Below the pieces are notes generated by a model. That model saw only the letters and a list, made by a program, of their open reading frames with translations. It ran no database searches and was not told where the DNA came from. Both the position numbers and the translations under genes were made by a program. From contig CM053031.1 in NCBI GenBank assembly GCA_028564925.1, positions 97,672,305 through 97,736,304 on the forward strand: DNA of 64,000 bases. The letters are read 5' to 3'. Position 1 is the first letter of the stretch. Every line of letters begins with the position of its first letter. This stretch comes from Lithobates sylvaticus. Taxonomy: Eukaryota; Chordata; Amphibia; Anura; Ranidae. This document shows, piece after piece, positions 32,440-43,425 of the stretch.

Positions 32440-33500
32440 ATGAATGCTCTTTATAGGGAGATGGGGGAACTAGGCCTTCCTAATATCTGCATATTACCAA
32501 GCCGCTTTATTAGATCAACTCCGATGTTGGTTCTCCCCAGCAGAGGACAAAGTGTGGGCTTCTATTGAAAGAGAGGTCACCCCAGAACATGATCTTCCAG
32601 CTCTTGCTATCGCTTCTATGCTGTCCTATAAAGCATTGGTTCCTGAATACCCTCCGTTAGTAGCCTCACTAACTGCATGGAAATCCGTACTACATCTGCA
32701 TTTGGAGCCTGATTAAGTCCAAAAATCAGAGTGCCCCTTAGAGCATACAGATTTCTGATTCCCTTCTTCTCATCTCAACGTTGGACAGAACAGGAAATTT
32801 ATGTTCTAGCCAAATGGAAAACAAGCACTGATGTGATTGATATGTATAAATTGCATCAGATTAGGCATTTCCACCAATCTAACCCCAAATGCACGACAGA
32901 TGTCCCCACTACCCATTTGGAAATACTTAGCTAATAAGACTGCAAAATCGGTGAAGGGTATTTCCTTTTTCTATGATTACTGTAATTTTTACCCTCTTCA
33001 TAGAAAACTTCCATCAATGTTAAAAAAGGAATTCGACCAATCACATATGTTCTCAATTGGACAATGGCATAAAGCTTTATGCTTTAATGTTAAATATACC
33101 ACTAGCGTGGATAATTGGGATAATTCTCAAAAGATTCTCCACAGATGGTTTCTGATCCCCTACAGGCTGCATAAAATATACCCCTTCTTCAAGCCCCCTC
33201 TGTTGGAGGAACTGCAGCCAAACGGCAATTTATACAATAATTTATCAGGTTGTAAAATAATATGCAGCTTTTGGAATTCGATTTTGACCTCCCTTACCTC
33301 CCTTACTGGTACTCGAACACCTCTTACCTCTGCTCTGGCATTACTAGGCATTGGATTAGAGGCCTATCCTGTGTCCCAGTGAACAGTAGTGGCTCATACT
33401 CTTTATGGCACCAGGCTCACAGTCTGCAAAGATTGGAAGTCGACCGCAGCCCCTAATCTATGCACAGTAATATCTAGAATCAATACACAATGTAAATATG
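32440..33500 (+). pseudogene. L1-type LINE ORF2 C-terminal remnant
   Basis: Frames read MGELGLPNIC and YYQAALLDQLRCWFS (about 32458-32540), matching the GGLGLPN / YY-AAQL block after the L1-clade RT. Then come a linker and WFLIPYRLHKIYPF and TALALL-like segments up to 33380. GTRLTVCKDWKS (33408-33445) is the usual LINE (T/A)R-WK block. Several frame changes and stops separate these. Only the distal part of ORF2 is present, as expected of a 5'-truncated LINE copy. Clade (L1 or Tx1) not resolved. Confidence 0.65.
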
Positions 33501-34030
33501 AAAAAGATACTTGCAAATTAGGATCATAAAGCAGATAGGTTTCACTATGTCTATAAGCTCTGGCTAGATCATCCTCAGGCCTCTGTAGCCTCATAGCTGT
33601 CTATCTTCACAGTTAAGATAATATTGAAGCCTAGATATTGCTCTTTAGTGGTGTTGTAATCCAAGAGATCCAATTCGGTTAGCTGTATGTGTACACGGTC
33701 TCAATTCAGGGCGGCTTACCTTACAACGGTATTTCATATGCTGGCTTCTGTTCTTTGTTTTTTTATTTTTGGTTTTGAGCGCATACTACAACACACACCT
33801 GTCCACAGTCTATTCCTGTATGGGGTGGCAGATGGGGGCCTCATATATGGGACCCTATATTTGCTCAATACATTACTTGTACTTTGAGTTTTCTTGTCTA
33901 AAGTATCTGCATTTACTGTATTGTGCAGAAGTTTCTATACAACTGACTGCTGTCTTCACCGCTATGTTTATATTACTTGATCTTAAATTTCAATACAATT
34001 TATGTTATAAAATAAATGCTCTTTAAGTGT
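33501..34030 (+). other. Probable LINE 3' UTR or flanking DNA
   Basis: Non-coding AT-rich sequence after the LINE remnant. AAATAAATGCTC near 34010 could mark a polyadenylation site, but no poly-A tail follows. Confidence 0.3.
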
Positions 34031-34552
34031 TTAAGTTTCCAGTTCTTCTTTGTCGCCCTTGCAGTAATGTTACCATGCCTCCCATTTGAATCTTCCAGAC
34101 CTATGAGGACACCTGAAAAGAGGACCCTCTACTGTGATGAATAAAGAAGACGCGCATCATGTGACCACATATTTGGTAAGTATTGCAGTGATTAGCTAAA
34201 TCTGGATTGGCTTTTGGATTCCATGTTTCTTGTGCAGTATGTAAAATTTAAGATAGTGTTAATGGGTTGCTAAGAAAAATATAACCAAAAGTGTCTGAAA
34301 GAAGAAATGTCAATAAGACTTTCTTTGGGAGAAAGCAATAACTACCTTCTACCAAAATTCCTATTGTAGACTGGTAACACTCCATTTAATTTGCTTAGAT
34401 TGTCACTGCCAATGCTGATACTCCTATTGAGCATATGTAGTTTACTTATAGTTACTTAAATAACTTAAAAAAGACCTCCAAAATGCCTGCATTAATCAAT
34501 AGTAAACTACCCTACTACTTATTTAAATTTAAATTAAAAAATATATATATAT

Positions 34553-36093
34553 ACTGTAAGTACACCTCTCACATCTCTGTAAATATTTTATTATATCTTT
34601 TCATGTGACAACACTCAAGTAGTGAGTGTACAGTTTGTATAACAGTGTAAAGTTGCTGCCCCCCTCAAAATAGCTCAACACCTAAGTGAAAATGTCCAAA
34701 TTGGACCCAATTACCATTTTCCTTTCCCGGTGTCATGTGACTTTTTAGTGTTACAAGGTCTCAGGTGTGAATGAGGAGCAGGTGTGTTAAATTTGGTGTT
34801 ATCGTTCTCACTCTCTCATACTGGTCACCTGAATTTCAACATGCTTCCTCATGGCAAAAATGATCTCTGATGATCTGAAAAAGAATTGTTGCTCTACATA
34901 AAGATGGCCTAGGCTATAAGAAGATTGCCAAGACCCTGAAACTGAGCTGCAGCGCGGTGGCCAAGACCATACAGTGGTTTAACAGGACAGGTTCAACTCA
35001 GAACAGGCCTCGCCATGGTTGACCAAAGAAGTTGTGTGCACGTGCCCAGCATCATATCCAGAGGTTGTCTTTGGGAACTAGATGTATGAGTGCTGCCAGC
35101 AATGCTGCAGAGGTTGAAGGGGTCAGCTTGTCAGTGCTCAGACCATACACTGCATCAAATTGGTCTGCATGGCTGTTGTCCCAGAAAGAAGCCTCCTCTA
35201 AAGATGATGCACAAGAAAGCCCACAAACAGTTTGCTAAAGACAAGCAGACTAAGGACATGTATTACTGGAACCATGTCCTGTGGTCTGGTGAGACCAAGA
35301 TAATATTATTTGGCTTATATGGTGTCAAGCGAGTGTGGCGGCAACCAGGTGAGATATACAAGGACAAGTTTGTCTTGCCTGCAGTCAAGCATGGTGGTGG
35401 GAGTGTCATGGACTGGGGCTGTATGAGTGCTGCCGGCACTGGGGAGCTACAGTTCATTGAGGGAACCATGAATGCCAACATGTGCTGTGACATACTGAAG
35501 CAGAGTACGATCCCCTCCCCTCAGAGACTGGGCCGCAAGGCAGTAATCTAGTATTATTACGACCCCAAACACACCTCCAAGACTACTACTGCCTTGCTAA
35601 AGAAGCTGAGGGTAAAGTTGATGGACTGGTCAAGCATGTCTCCAGACCTAAACCCTATTGAGCATCTGTGGGGCATCCGCAAATGGAAGGTGGAAGAGCG
35701 CAAGGTCTCTAACATCCACCAGCTCCGTGATGTCGTCATGGAGGAGTGGAAGAGGACTCCAGTGGCAACCTGTGAAGCTCTGGTGAACTCCATGCCCAAG
35801 AGGGTTAAGGCAGTGCTGGAAAATAATGGTGGCCATACAAAATATTGACACTTTGAGCCCAATTTGGACATTTTCACTTAGGGGTGTACTCACTTTTGTT
35901 GCCAGCGGTTTAGACATTAATGGCTGTGTGTTGAGTTATTTTGAGGGGATAGCAAATTTACATTGTTATACAAGCTGTACACTCACCACTTTAAATTGTA
36001 GCAAAGTGTAATTTATTCAGTGTTGTCACATGAAAAGATATAATAACATATTTACAAAAATGTGAGGGCTGTACTTACTTTTGTGAGATACTG
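34553..36093 (+). mobile_element. Tc1-like transposon, second copy of the 24.2-kb family
   Basis: The right end AAAAATGTGAGGG...TTTTGTGAGATACTG is followed by TA (36094-36095). The left end is worn: ACTGTAAGTACACCTCTCAC lies next to an AT run. Body sequence matches 24174-25745 closely from about 34575 on. Confidence 0.85.
34843..35850 (+). pseudogene. Tc1-like transposase, decayed copy
   Basis: It starts MLPHGKN at 34843 but is broken by frame changes in the N-terminal region and a stop in the GRPKK box (CATGGTTGACC near 35013). The HDND block is replaced (TAGTATTATTACGACC at about 35548), losing the second catalytic Asp. The C terminus is complete: ...CEALVNSMPKRVKAVLENNG to 35848. It thus supplies the end missing from the first copy, whereas the first copy keeps the active-site residues lost here. 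Confidence 0.8.
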
Positions 36094-36118
36094 TATATAT
36101 TACAGCTTGCCAATCCTA

Positions 36119-36257
36119 ATGCAACGTACACACGATCGGAATTCTCGTCAGAAAAAGCTCTGATGGTTTTCCCGTCGGAATTCTGATGGAATTTCACTTA
36201 AACTGTCTTGCCTACACACGGTCACAGCAAATTCCGACGGTCAATAACACGCGGCAT
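36119..36257. mobile_element. Frog MITE, copy 5 (short, 139 bp)
   Basis: Starts ATGCAACGTACACACGATCGG and ends CGCGGCAT, with TA on both sides. The middle of the family sequence is missing, leaving mostly one half joined to the other tip. Confidence 0.75.
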
Positions 36258-38506
36258 TAGACGTAGTGGCTGCATTTTTTATTTGGGTTTTCCTTTATTG
36301 TTTCCTGGTAATATTGCAGACAACATATATCTAGTTTCCTCATGTATATGCCTTTTTATGCACTATATATATTGGGGCAGCCATGATTGTCACACAAGCT
36401 GAACTTCAAACATATCGGCCTAGCGAGTTTAGATATGTCCCTATTAAGCATCATATTGCTTTATTTTTATTCTTCCATACAGTGTAATAAGCGGCTTGGT
36501 AAATGCATGCCAAATTTATGTAATGTAAGCTCCAAACTGTTTCAAAATGCAAGTCATTTTTCGTGGTCATGTCACCCATGTACACTGACCCTACATGTAC
36601 AAGAATTGTACTCTCTAGCCTTTGCCTGCTATAATTTATACACAACTATTTTCTCATCATAGTATATCCTGATATCCTCATAAATCATGTAAAAAGGAGC
36701 AAACATCTAACGACCCAAGAGGTTGAAAGGAATAGAAAACATTCAGATCAAATATATGGGAGTCAAACTTCTAATCATTTCTGCACTGCAAAGCAAGCTA
36801 GAGCTGCCAATCCCAAGATCTAAAGTTTAAAGACCATATACAGTTCTCTATATACTTAGAAACATGTAAACAGTTATTTGTTTTAATTAGAGTTCTCCTT
36901 GAGCAGGTCCCAGGCTCTTCTTCTGTTCTCCATCACTGTACTCCCTTGTACAGCAGAAGGCAGATGCACCCAAAACATAAGTCAGTGTCCATGATTGTGA
37001 ACATTTACCCAGATGAAAGTTGCAATCACAGACAAAAAAAAAGGTTAAGGTCATGGGCTCTGATTGTCATTTTGGGTGAGCTTAAATTTAAGCTTCATGA
37101 TAAACTTTGGAAGAGAGATCAATTCCAATGATTACAAGTGAAAAGTTTGTTTTTTGGATCTCTGTTTTAATGTTTTTAAGACAGAAAGTAGAGAAAATTT
37201 TAAGTTATAGTATAAATGCACTTTCATGTTTATTTTTATTCGGTAATTATTTAAAGGGGCCACTGGTAACAACTGGTTTTTCCTCAGAAGTACAGAGGCT
37301 GCCCACCACCGCAAACACCAGTCCGTTTACTTTGGTCTTGGGTATTTATTTTTAAGGTTTATTGTTTGAAGAAACAGGAGAGGGGTTAGGGCATGGGATA
37401 CTTCAAAATGATTAGCACATAGCAATTATAATTATATAGCTGTCATTTGCAGCAAGAGTCCATTGTGTTTGTGTAGGTGGGTCACTGGGACATTGTTCAT
37501 CGTGATTGACAATGGATTGACATTGCTGGATGATGTGTATCATGTTGGATTTATTGTACATCTGGTATGGATTTGGTATGGATATATCCAGTATTAGTCT
37601 GGATTGGATTTTGTAGGAGACCCCGCGTGTCCTGTATCCTTCAATCTAGAAAACTCACCAAAGGAAGACTGGAAATGCCCTCCTTACTCTTGGCCAGCAT
37701 GGATCATATGAAAACATGTTTTGTATAAATGCAGACGTTTTGGGTGCATGGTCCCTACCATGTGTGGACCTTCTTGTTCTGTAAATTTGAACTAACTGTT
37801 GCAACTCTCCACTCTCTTCTGCAATGACTGATTGAATCCAAACCTTTAAGAATGACCCTACCTGTTCCAGTCAAGACCTTAATATTTTAGAGCCGTGGGG
37901 GTTCACTCAAGTGTATTGCCTTTCAAGAACTGCAGTTCAGCCAGTGAAGTATGTTTCAGGGCTTTTTCCCCACTTATATTAAAAAATAAACTTCAAAAAT
38001 ACACAAAAGTTTATCCTCGCAGGAGGCCTGACTATCCAGACTCCGCAGTCCCTGAGTCTGTCTCTGCACAAACTAACCATGTCAACTTAATCAGCCTTGT
38101 GGCAAACAAACTGCTCAACTTGGGCTGCAAAGGCTCCTGCCTAATTACATACAGTCTCTTAATACCTCTCTCAGGCAATGGCCTGGTCAGATCTCCTCTC
38201 TTTGAGGTTTCACTTTCCCAGTGCCTATTGCTCCTACAGCAGCTTGTCTACAAAGGAAGGAGAGCCCTGAACCATAGGCAGCCCCTTGACTAAAAGGCCT
38301 GTGCGTGCCTGCCCAGTCAGGGTGCTGGTTTCCAGTGAAATGTGGATCCATTTAAGGAGTTACCAATCCAGAAGACAACTAACCCTTAAGTGGAAAACTC
38401 CCCATGTATGGGTGGAAGCATAAAGTTGGATTTTATATGTACCTCTACAGTAAATTTTCAACAAAGACAGTTATTCGTAAAATCATAATATATTATACAT
38501 ATACAT
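36258..38506. other. Unassigned sequence
   Basis: About 2.2 kb of AT-rich DNA with no recognisable repeat. An open frame of 132 codons at 37895-38293 has no family likeness that I know and no clear coding bias, so I do not call it. Confidence 0.3.
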
Positions 38507-38618
38507 GTAGCGCTACCCCATAGGGAGGGCTTAAAGATGCTTGACCCCAGTGGTTGCCTTGGCCTTGCAAGTCTCTCGACCCCTCTGACATCCTGAGTTC
38601 AGACATTTCTAATTTTAA

Positions 38619-38715
38619 GAATGGAGACACCAAAATATGATGCAGTAAACAAATAATTCTTTACTTAATGTTTTGCAATTAGCAGACCAACAGGGTATAG
38701 CATAGGCAACTGTGA
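38619..38715. repeat. Left arm of a 97-bp inverted repeat
   Basis: GAATGGAGACACCAAAATAT to CAACTGTGA pairs with 39245-39341 with only about one mismatch, 529 bases apart. Confidence 0.9.
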
Positions 38716-39237
38716 AGTTATTACTTTTGGTACAATAAACATAATAAATGTGGCCATAGGATATCAATGAGAAAGAGCAAACTAAACTTCTAACCTGAAT
38801 AAGGCCTATGACCATAGGTAAGGAAAAGGGAAGGATAATGTCAGGAATGGTGTCAGACTACTTCCCTCTGCCCCTGATGCCACAACCCTAGAATAAACAA
38901 CAATCGTTTAGAAATACTTCACAGATAATTTGCAAACTATAAGACACTGGTCCCTAAAAGAAAGAGTTTCTTGAAGATATGGGCAATATAGTACCCAATG
39001 TCCTTTTAGTGGAGGGGGATGAAGCAAGAGTAGTCCTTTTGTTGCAGGTGTTCTGTGTCTTCAACTAGCTCAAATAAGGGCCCAGTACAGCTCCTGTATT
39101 TTAACACTGAAGATTGTAACAGCAAGTGTACAGTGTCTCCTTAAGTAGGCTCTAATAAGAGAAGCAAAGTAAATGTGACTCCTTGAATAAGCTCTAATAA
39201 GAAAAGCAGAGTAAATGTGTCTCCTTTATGAGGCGTT

Positions 39238-39340
39238 TGGTGTCTCACAGTTGCCTATGCTATACCCTGTTGGTCTGCTAATTGCAAAACATTAAGTAAA
39301 GAATTATTTGTTTACTGCATCATACTTTGGTGTCTCCATT
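39238..39340. repeat. Inverted copy of 38619-38715 inserted with a 15-bp flanking duplication
   Basis: The inverted copy lies within a tandem-unit region. CCTTTATGAGGCGTT occurs directly on both sides (39223-39237 and 39341-39355), so the copy appears to have been added at a staggered break. TGGTGTCTC also occurs at both ends of the inserted segment. Confidence 0.75.
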
Positions 39341-39790
39341 CCTTTATGAGGCGTTGATGAGAGAAGCGAAGTAAAGGTACATGCAGTGTCTCTTGGGGTG
39401 CAAATAGGGAGGGCTTCTGCCCGCTCACCAATCCAAATGACACCAGGCTTGTAGGAATGGCAGGAAGGTCCTAAAGCAGGCTCCTGCGGATGCTGTGATC
39501 AGGAAGAGGGGTGCTCGACCGCACACCCTGCACATAGTGATTCAGCCGGATCTATGTTGCAGACGATGAGAGTGGTCTCCTGACTGCCACCAGGCTAATT
39601 GGAACTGCTGATGGCGGACGCAGCTCCACACTCTCGCCGGAGGCTCCACTTGCTGCCTAGGCCACAGCACCGACTCGCACTCCTCCAACTGTCCCGGTCA
39701 CTGCTTACAGAAGAAGGTCCAGGTCCCAAGAGACCAATCCCGTCCCCACACAGTCTTTATATTACCTCTCTCCTGGCTACATACATTAAA

Positions 39791-40258
39791 AGCAATTTAT
39801 GTTACTAAAACATATGGCTCATATTGTGCTTTGCAGCTATTTCTAGCAAGAACTTGTGTTGTCCAGGGTGAGACTTTGGATTCATCCAGTAACATACATT
39901 ATACTGTGTGCAATGGATTCTGATGATCCATCTTTACCAATAACTGGATACCATTTTGCATACAGCTATTGGAAGGAGGAGGTTTGGAAAGAGGAACAGC
40001 AGTTGCTGAGGGTTACCCCTATTTATATGGATGAATGGATGCTGTGCAATACATCTTAGTACCCTGCTGGGGTGACTATAGAAGAGTTTTAAGTTGTAGT
40101 TTTAGACATACTGTAATTTTGCAACTTCATGATATGAACAAACCCATATCTCAGCGTTCTACACTGAAGAAGTGACTGCTTATTGTAAAATGTGTTGGGT
40201 TTGAGTGCTGTGGAAATTTACTGTACACGATTGTGGATTGTAATCTGTCTCATATGGA
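39791..40258. other. Unassigned sequence
   Basis: No gene or repeat recognised. Confidence 0.3.
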
Positions 40259-41766
40259 GTCTGCCTTGCAAAAGTATTCACCCTCCTTGGTTTTTTACCT
40301 ATTTTGTTACATTGCAATGTTTTTTTTTTAATCTGAATTATATGTGATGGATCAGAACACAATAGTCTAAGTTGGTGAAGTAAAATTTGAAAAATATATA
40401 CATAAAACTATTTTTCAGAAATAGAAAAAAGATAATTGGAGTGTGTGTATGTATTTACCCCCTTTGTTATGAAGCCCATAAAAAGCTCTGGTGCAACCAA
40501 TTACCTTCAGAAGTCACATTAGTGAAATGATGTCCATCTGTGTGCAATCTAAGTGTTCCATGATTACATATACACACTTTTTTGAAAGGCCCCAAAGGCT
40601 GCAACACCTAAGCAAGAGGCACCACTAACCAAACACTGCAATGAAGGAACTCTACAAATAAGTAAGGGAAAATATTGTTGAGAAGTACAAGACAGGGTTA
40701 GGTTCTAAAAAAATATCCAAGTCTTTGTTGATCCCTAGGAGCACCATCAAATCTATCATAACCCAATGGAAAGAACATGGCAACAGCAAACCTGCCAAGA
40801 GACGGCCACACACCAAAACTCATGGACCGGGCAAGGAGGGCATTAATTTGAGAGGCAGCACAGAGACCTAAGGTAACCCTGGAGGAGTTGCAGAGCTCCA
40901 CAGCAGAGACTGGAGTATCTGTACATAGACAATAAGCTGTGTGCTCCATAGAGTTGGCCTTTATGGCAGAGTGGCCAGAAAAAAAGCCCTTACTTTCAGC
41001 AAAAAACAAAATGGCACGTTTTGAGTTTGCGAAAAGGCATGTGGGAGACTCCCAAAATGTATGGCGAAGGTACTCTGGTCTGATGAGACTAAAATTGTAC
41101 TTTTTGGTCATCAAAGAAAACGTTTTTCCTGGCGCAAACCAAACACATCACATCACCCAAAGAACACAAGTCGGGACTGGGAAACTGGTCAGATTTGAGG
41201 GAAAGATGGATGGTGCTAAATACAGGGATATTCTTGAGCAAAACCTGTACCACTCTGTGTGTATTTGAGGCTAGGATGGAGGTTCACCTCCCAGCAGGAC
41301 AATGACCCCAAACACATTGCTAAACACTTGAGTGGTTTAAGGGGAAACATGTAAATGTGTTGGAATGGCCTAGTCTAAGCCCAGACCTCAATCCAATAGA
41401 AAATCTGTGGTCAGACTTAAAGATTGCTGTTCACAAGCATAAACCATCTAACTTGAAAGAACAGTTTTGCAAGGAGGAATGGGCAAAAATGTGGATGTAA
41501 GATGTGGCAAGCTCATAGAGACTTATCCAAAGCAACTGTACAAAGTATTGACTTTAGGGGGGTGAATAGTTATGCACATTGACGTTTTCTGTTATTTTTG
41601 TCCTATTTGTTGCTTGCTTCACAATAAAAAAAAAAAAATCTTCAAAGTTGTGGGCATGTTCTATAAATTAAATGATGAAAATCCTCAAACAATCCATGTT
41701 AATTCCAGGTTGTGAGGCAACAAAACACGAAAAATGCCAAGGGGGTGAATACTTTTGCAAGGCACT
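40259..41766 (+). mobile_element. Tc1-like transposon, third family, decayed
   Basis: Inverted ends CCTTGCAAAAGTATTCACCC (from 40264) and GGGGGTGAATACTTTTGCAAGG (to 41762). The inside carries a transposase with many stops; [16 protein letters not shown] (about 41375-41420) is the E block and QWKEHGN-like and MTKHVE-like parts precede it. Confidence 0.8.
40640..41500 (+). pseudogene. Tc1-like transposase remnant
   Basis: Recognisable pieces in shifting frames: a helix-turn-helix region (SRSTIKSIITQWKEHGN-like, 40735-40785), SDETKIVLFGHQ (about 41080-41115), a degenerate DNDPKH block (41297-41320) and DLNPIENLW with the catalytic Glu (about 41390-41410). At least several frame changes and stops. 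Confidence 0.7.
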
Positions 41767-42330
41767 TACAGTGTGACATGTTTGTTATTTTTATTTTTTT
41801 AAATAATCAAAGCTTTACAATCACTTTACAAGCAATTAAGATTGTGCTGATCAGATTCTGGTTTTCCAGCTTGCCCATTCATCAGAAGCCAGTCATGAGT
41901 CCAGCTTCTGTAGAAAAGACAGCTGTACACAGTTGACCGTTTCCTGCCAAACCTTCAGTTTTTTGGCTGATTTCCGCTTTATGGAATATTATCCATTCAA
42001 TCCTGCCTAATCAACAGAGCAAGCTTCCTTAGGTGTAAGCCTTTTCCCTTTAATGTTGAATATATACAGTACATGCATATATCTTTTCCTCCTTCACAAA
42101 TAAGTTGGCCAAGTTCACATGTTTTCAGGTGTTGCTTTACCCCATCTTTTATTCTCAGCTGAATTATTTTTGATCCATATATATTAAAATATAGGGATAT
42201 ACCCTTCTAACAGTGTTCTATACTACTTTGTGGCTCTTGCTTGCGCATTGTTACATCTCCCAGTAGAGCTTACCTACTCCTCAGTTGAACTGCTTTTGGA
42301 CGTCCCAGATGTATGTGAATTCTTGTTCTT
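41767..42330. other. Mostly unassigned; short TTAA-MITE end fragment
   Basis: AAGCTTTACAATCACTTTAC at about 41808-41830 matches the end of the MITE at 48731-49244. The rest has no feature that I can support. Confidence 0.35.
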
Positions 42331-42625
42331 GTGTTCCTCAATGGATAACAATAAATTAAATAAGATTTTTCTACTTACCTTAAAATCTTTTTTTTTTTTT
42401 CGGATGTCCAATGAGGGACATGGGTCTCTCCCTTCTAATTTTTGGCCTTAAATATTGCTTGCTTCCAAAACTGAAGCATGAAAGTTAGAGGAAGGAGTTT
42501 TGCCAGCGTCTAGTCCGTTTAAAGGTAGCATCCACTGGTTTATGATTTTTACTCTTCCTGTGTCCCCCAATGGACTCCGAGGAAACTATTCTTTGGTAAA
42601 GTACAAAAATCTTATTTTAACAGAA
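42330..42625. repeat. Fragment resembling a DIRS-like terminus
   Basis: TTCCTCAATGGATAACAATA, TTTTTCTACTTACCTTAAAATC and GTCCAATGAGGGACA make an inverted, T-rich arrangement like that at 12665-12990, and GTGTCCCCCAATGGACTCCG near 42560 repeats the theme. I infer the end of another DIRS-like element; no coding part is near. Confidence 0.35.
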
Positions 42626-42724
42626 TTGTGTATTTATTCATGTAGGTTCTTGCCCTAAGCTGGAGTGTACTAATTAAATTTAGTGTGTTTTGCAGATTTA
42701 TGTTATGAGTAATGTGTACATTAT

Positions 42725-43425
42725 TGTCACGCTCCGGATACAGCGGGGAACAGGAGGTGGATCCCCTATGCCAATGGGGCGATAGCACGGGTTGTATTGG
42801 AGGACCGGTTCTAATGTTGCTACTGGTTTTCACCAGAGCCCGCCGCAAGGCGGGATGGACTTGCAGCGGCGGTAGCAACCAGGTCGTGTCCTCCAATAGC
42901 AACTCGACCCCACTGACAGCTGAGACAAGCGCGGTACACAAGGATTAGTCAAAAGGAGGGTCAGACGTAGCAAAGGGTCAAGGCAGGTGGCAAAGGTTCG
43001 TAGTCGGGGGCAACAGCAAAGGTCAGGATACACAGAGGGAGCAAAACACACTAACGCTTTCACTGGGCACAAAGGCAACACAAGATCCGGCCAGGACAGG
43101 AAGGGGAAGTGGGTTTAAGAAGTGTTCTGGGTGTAACTTTCAATTTGGACCAGGCACCAATTACTGGTGCGCTGGCCCTTTAAGACTGACAGTGGTGTGC
43201 GCGCGCGCGCGCCTGAGGAGCGGGGGCGCGCGCGCACAGGAAGGTAGGAGGAGAGAGGCAGGGGGAATGGAATGCGATCCCCGGGCGGACCGAGGCCGCC
43301 ACGAGGATCGCATGGGAAGAACCGAGCGGCGCCTGCGGTCAGCGGAGCCGACCGAGGCGCCGCAGGGCTGAGAACGCCGTGAGCGCTCCGGGATGGAGGA
43401 GGCACCCGGAGCGCTCGGCATTACA
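42725..43425 (-). repeat. 3' LTR of the chromovirus (701 bp)
   Basis: Begins TGTCACGCTCCGG and ends TTACA on the plus strand (TG...CA form). Holds a (GC)n-rich stretch near 43198-43235. The pol frame runs into this LTR before stopping. Confidence 0.95.

Larger units (their letters stand above)
38507..39790. repeat. Possible LTR-like or complex repeat with tandem units
   Basis: It starts TGTAGCGCTACCCC, like some amphibian gypsy LTRs that I recall. 39130-39225 holds diverged tandem units of about 45 bp (CTCCTTAAGTAGGCTCTAAT, CTCCTTGAATAAGCTCTAAT). It contains the inverted copy described at 39238-39340. No coding sequence. Confidence 0.35.

Noticed and set aside
37895-38293. 132-codon open frame as a host gene
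   Set aside because: No recognisable domain, no splice or promoter context and ordinary composition.
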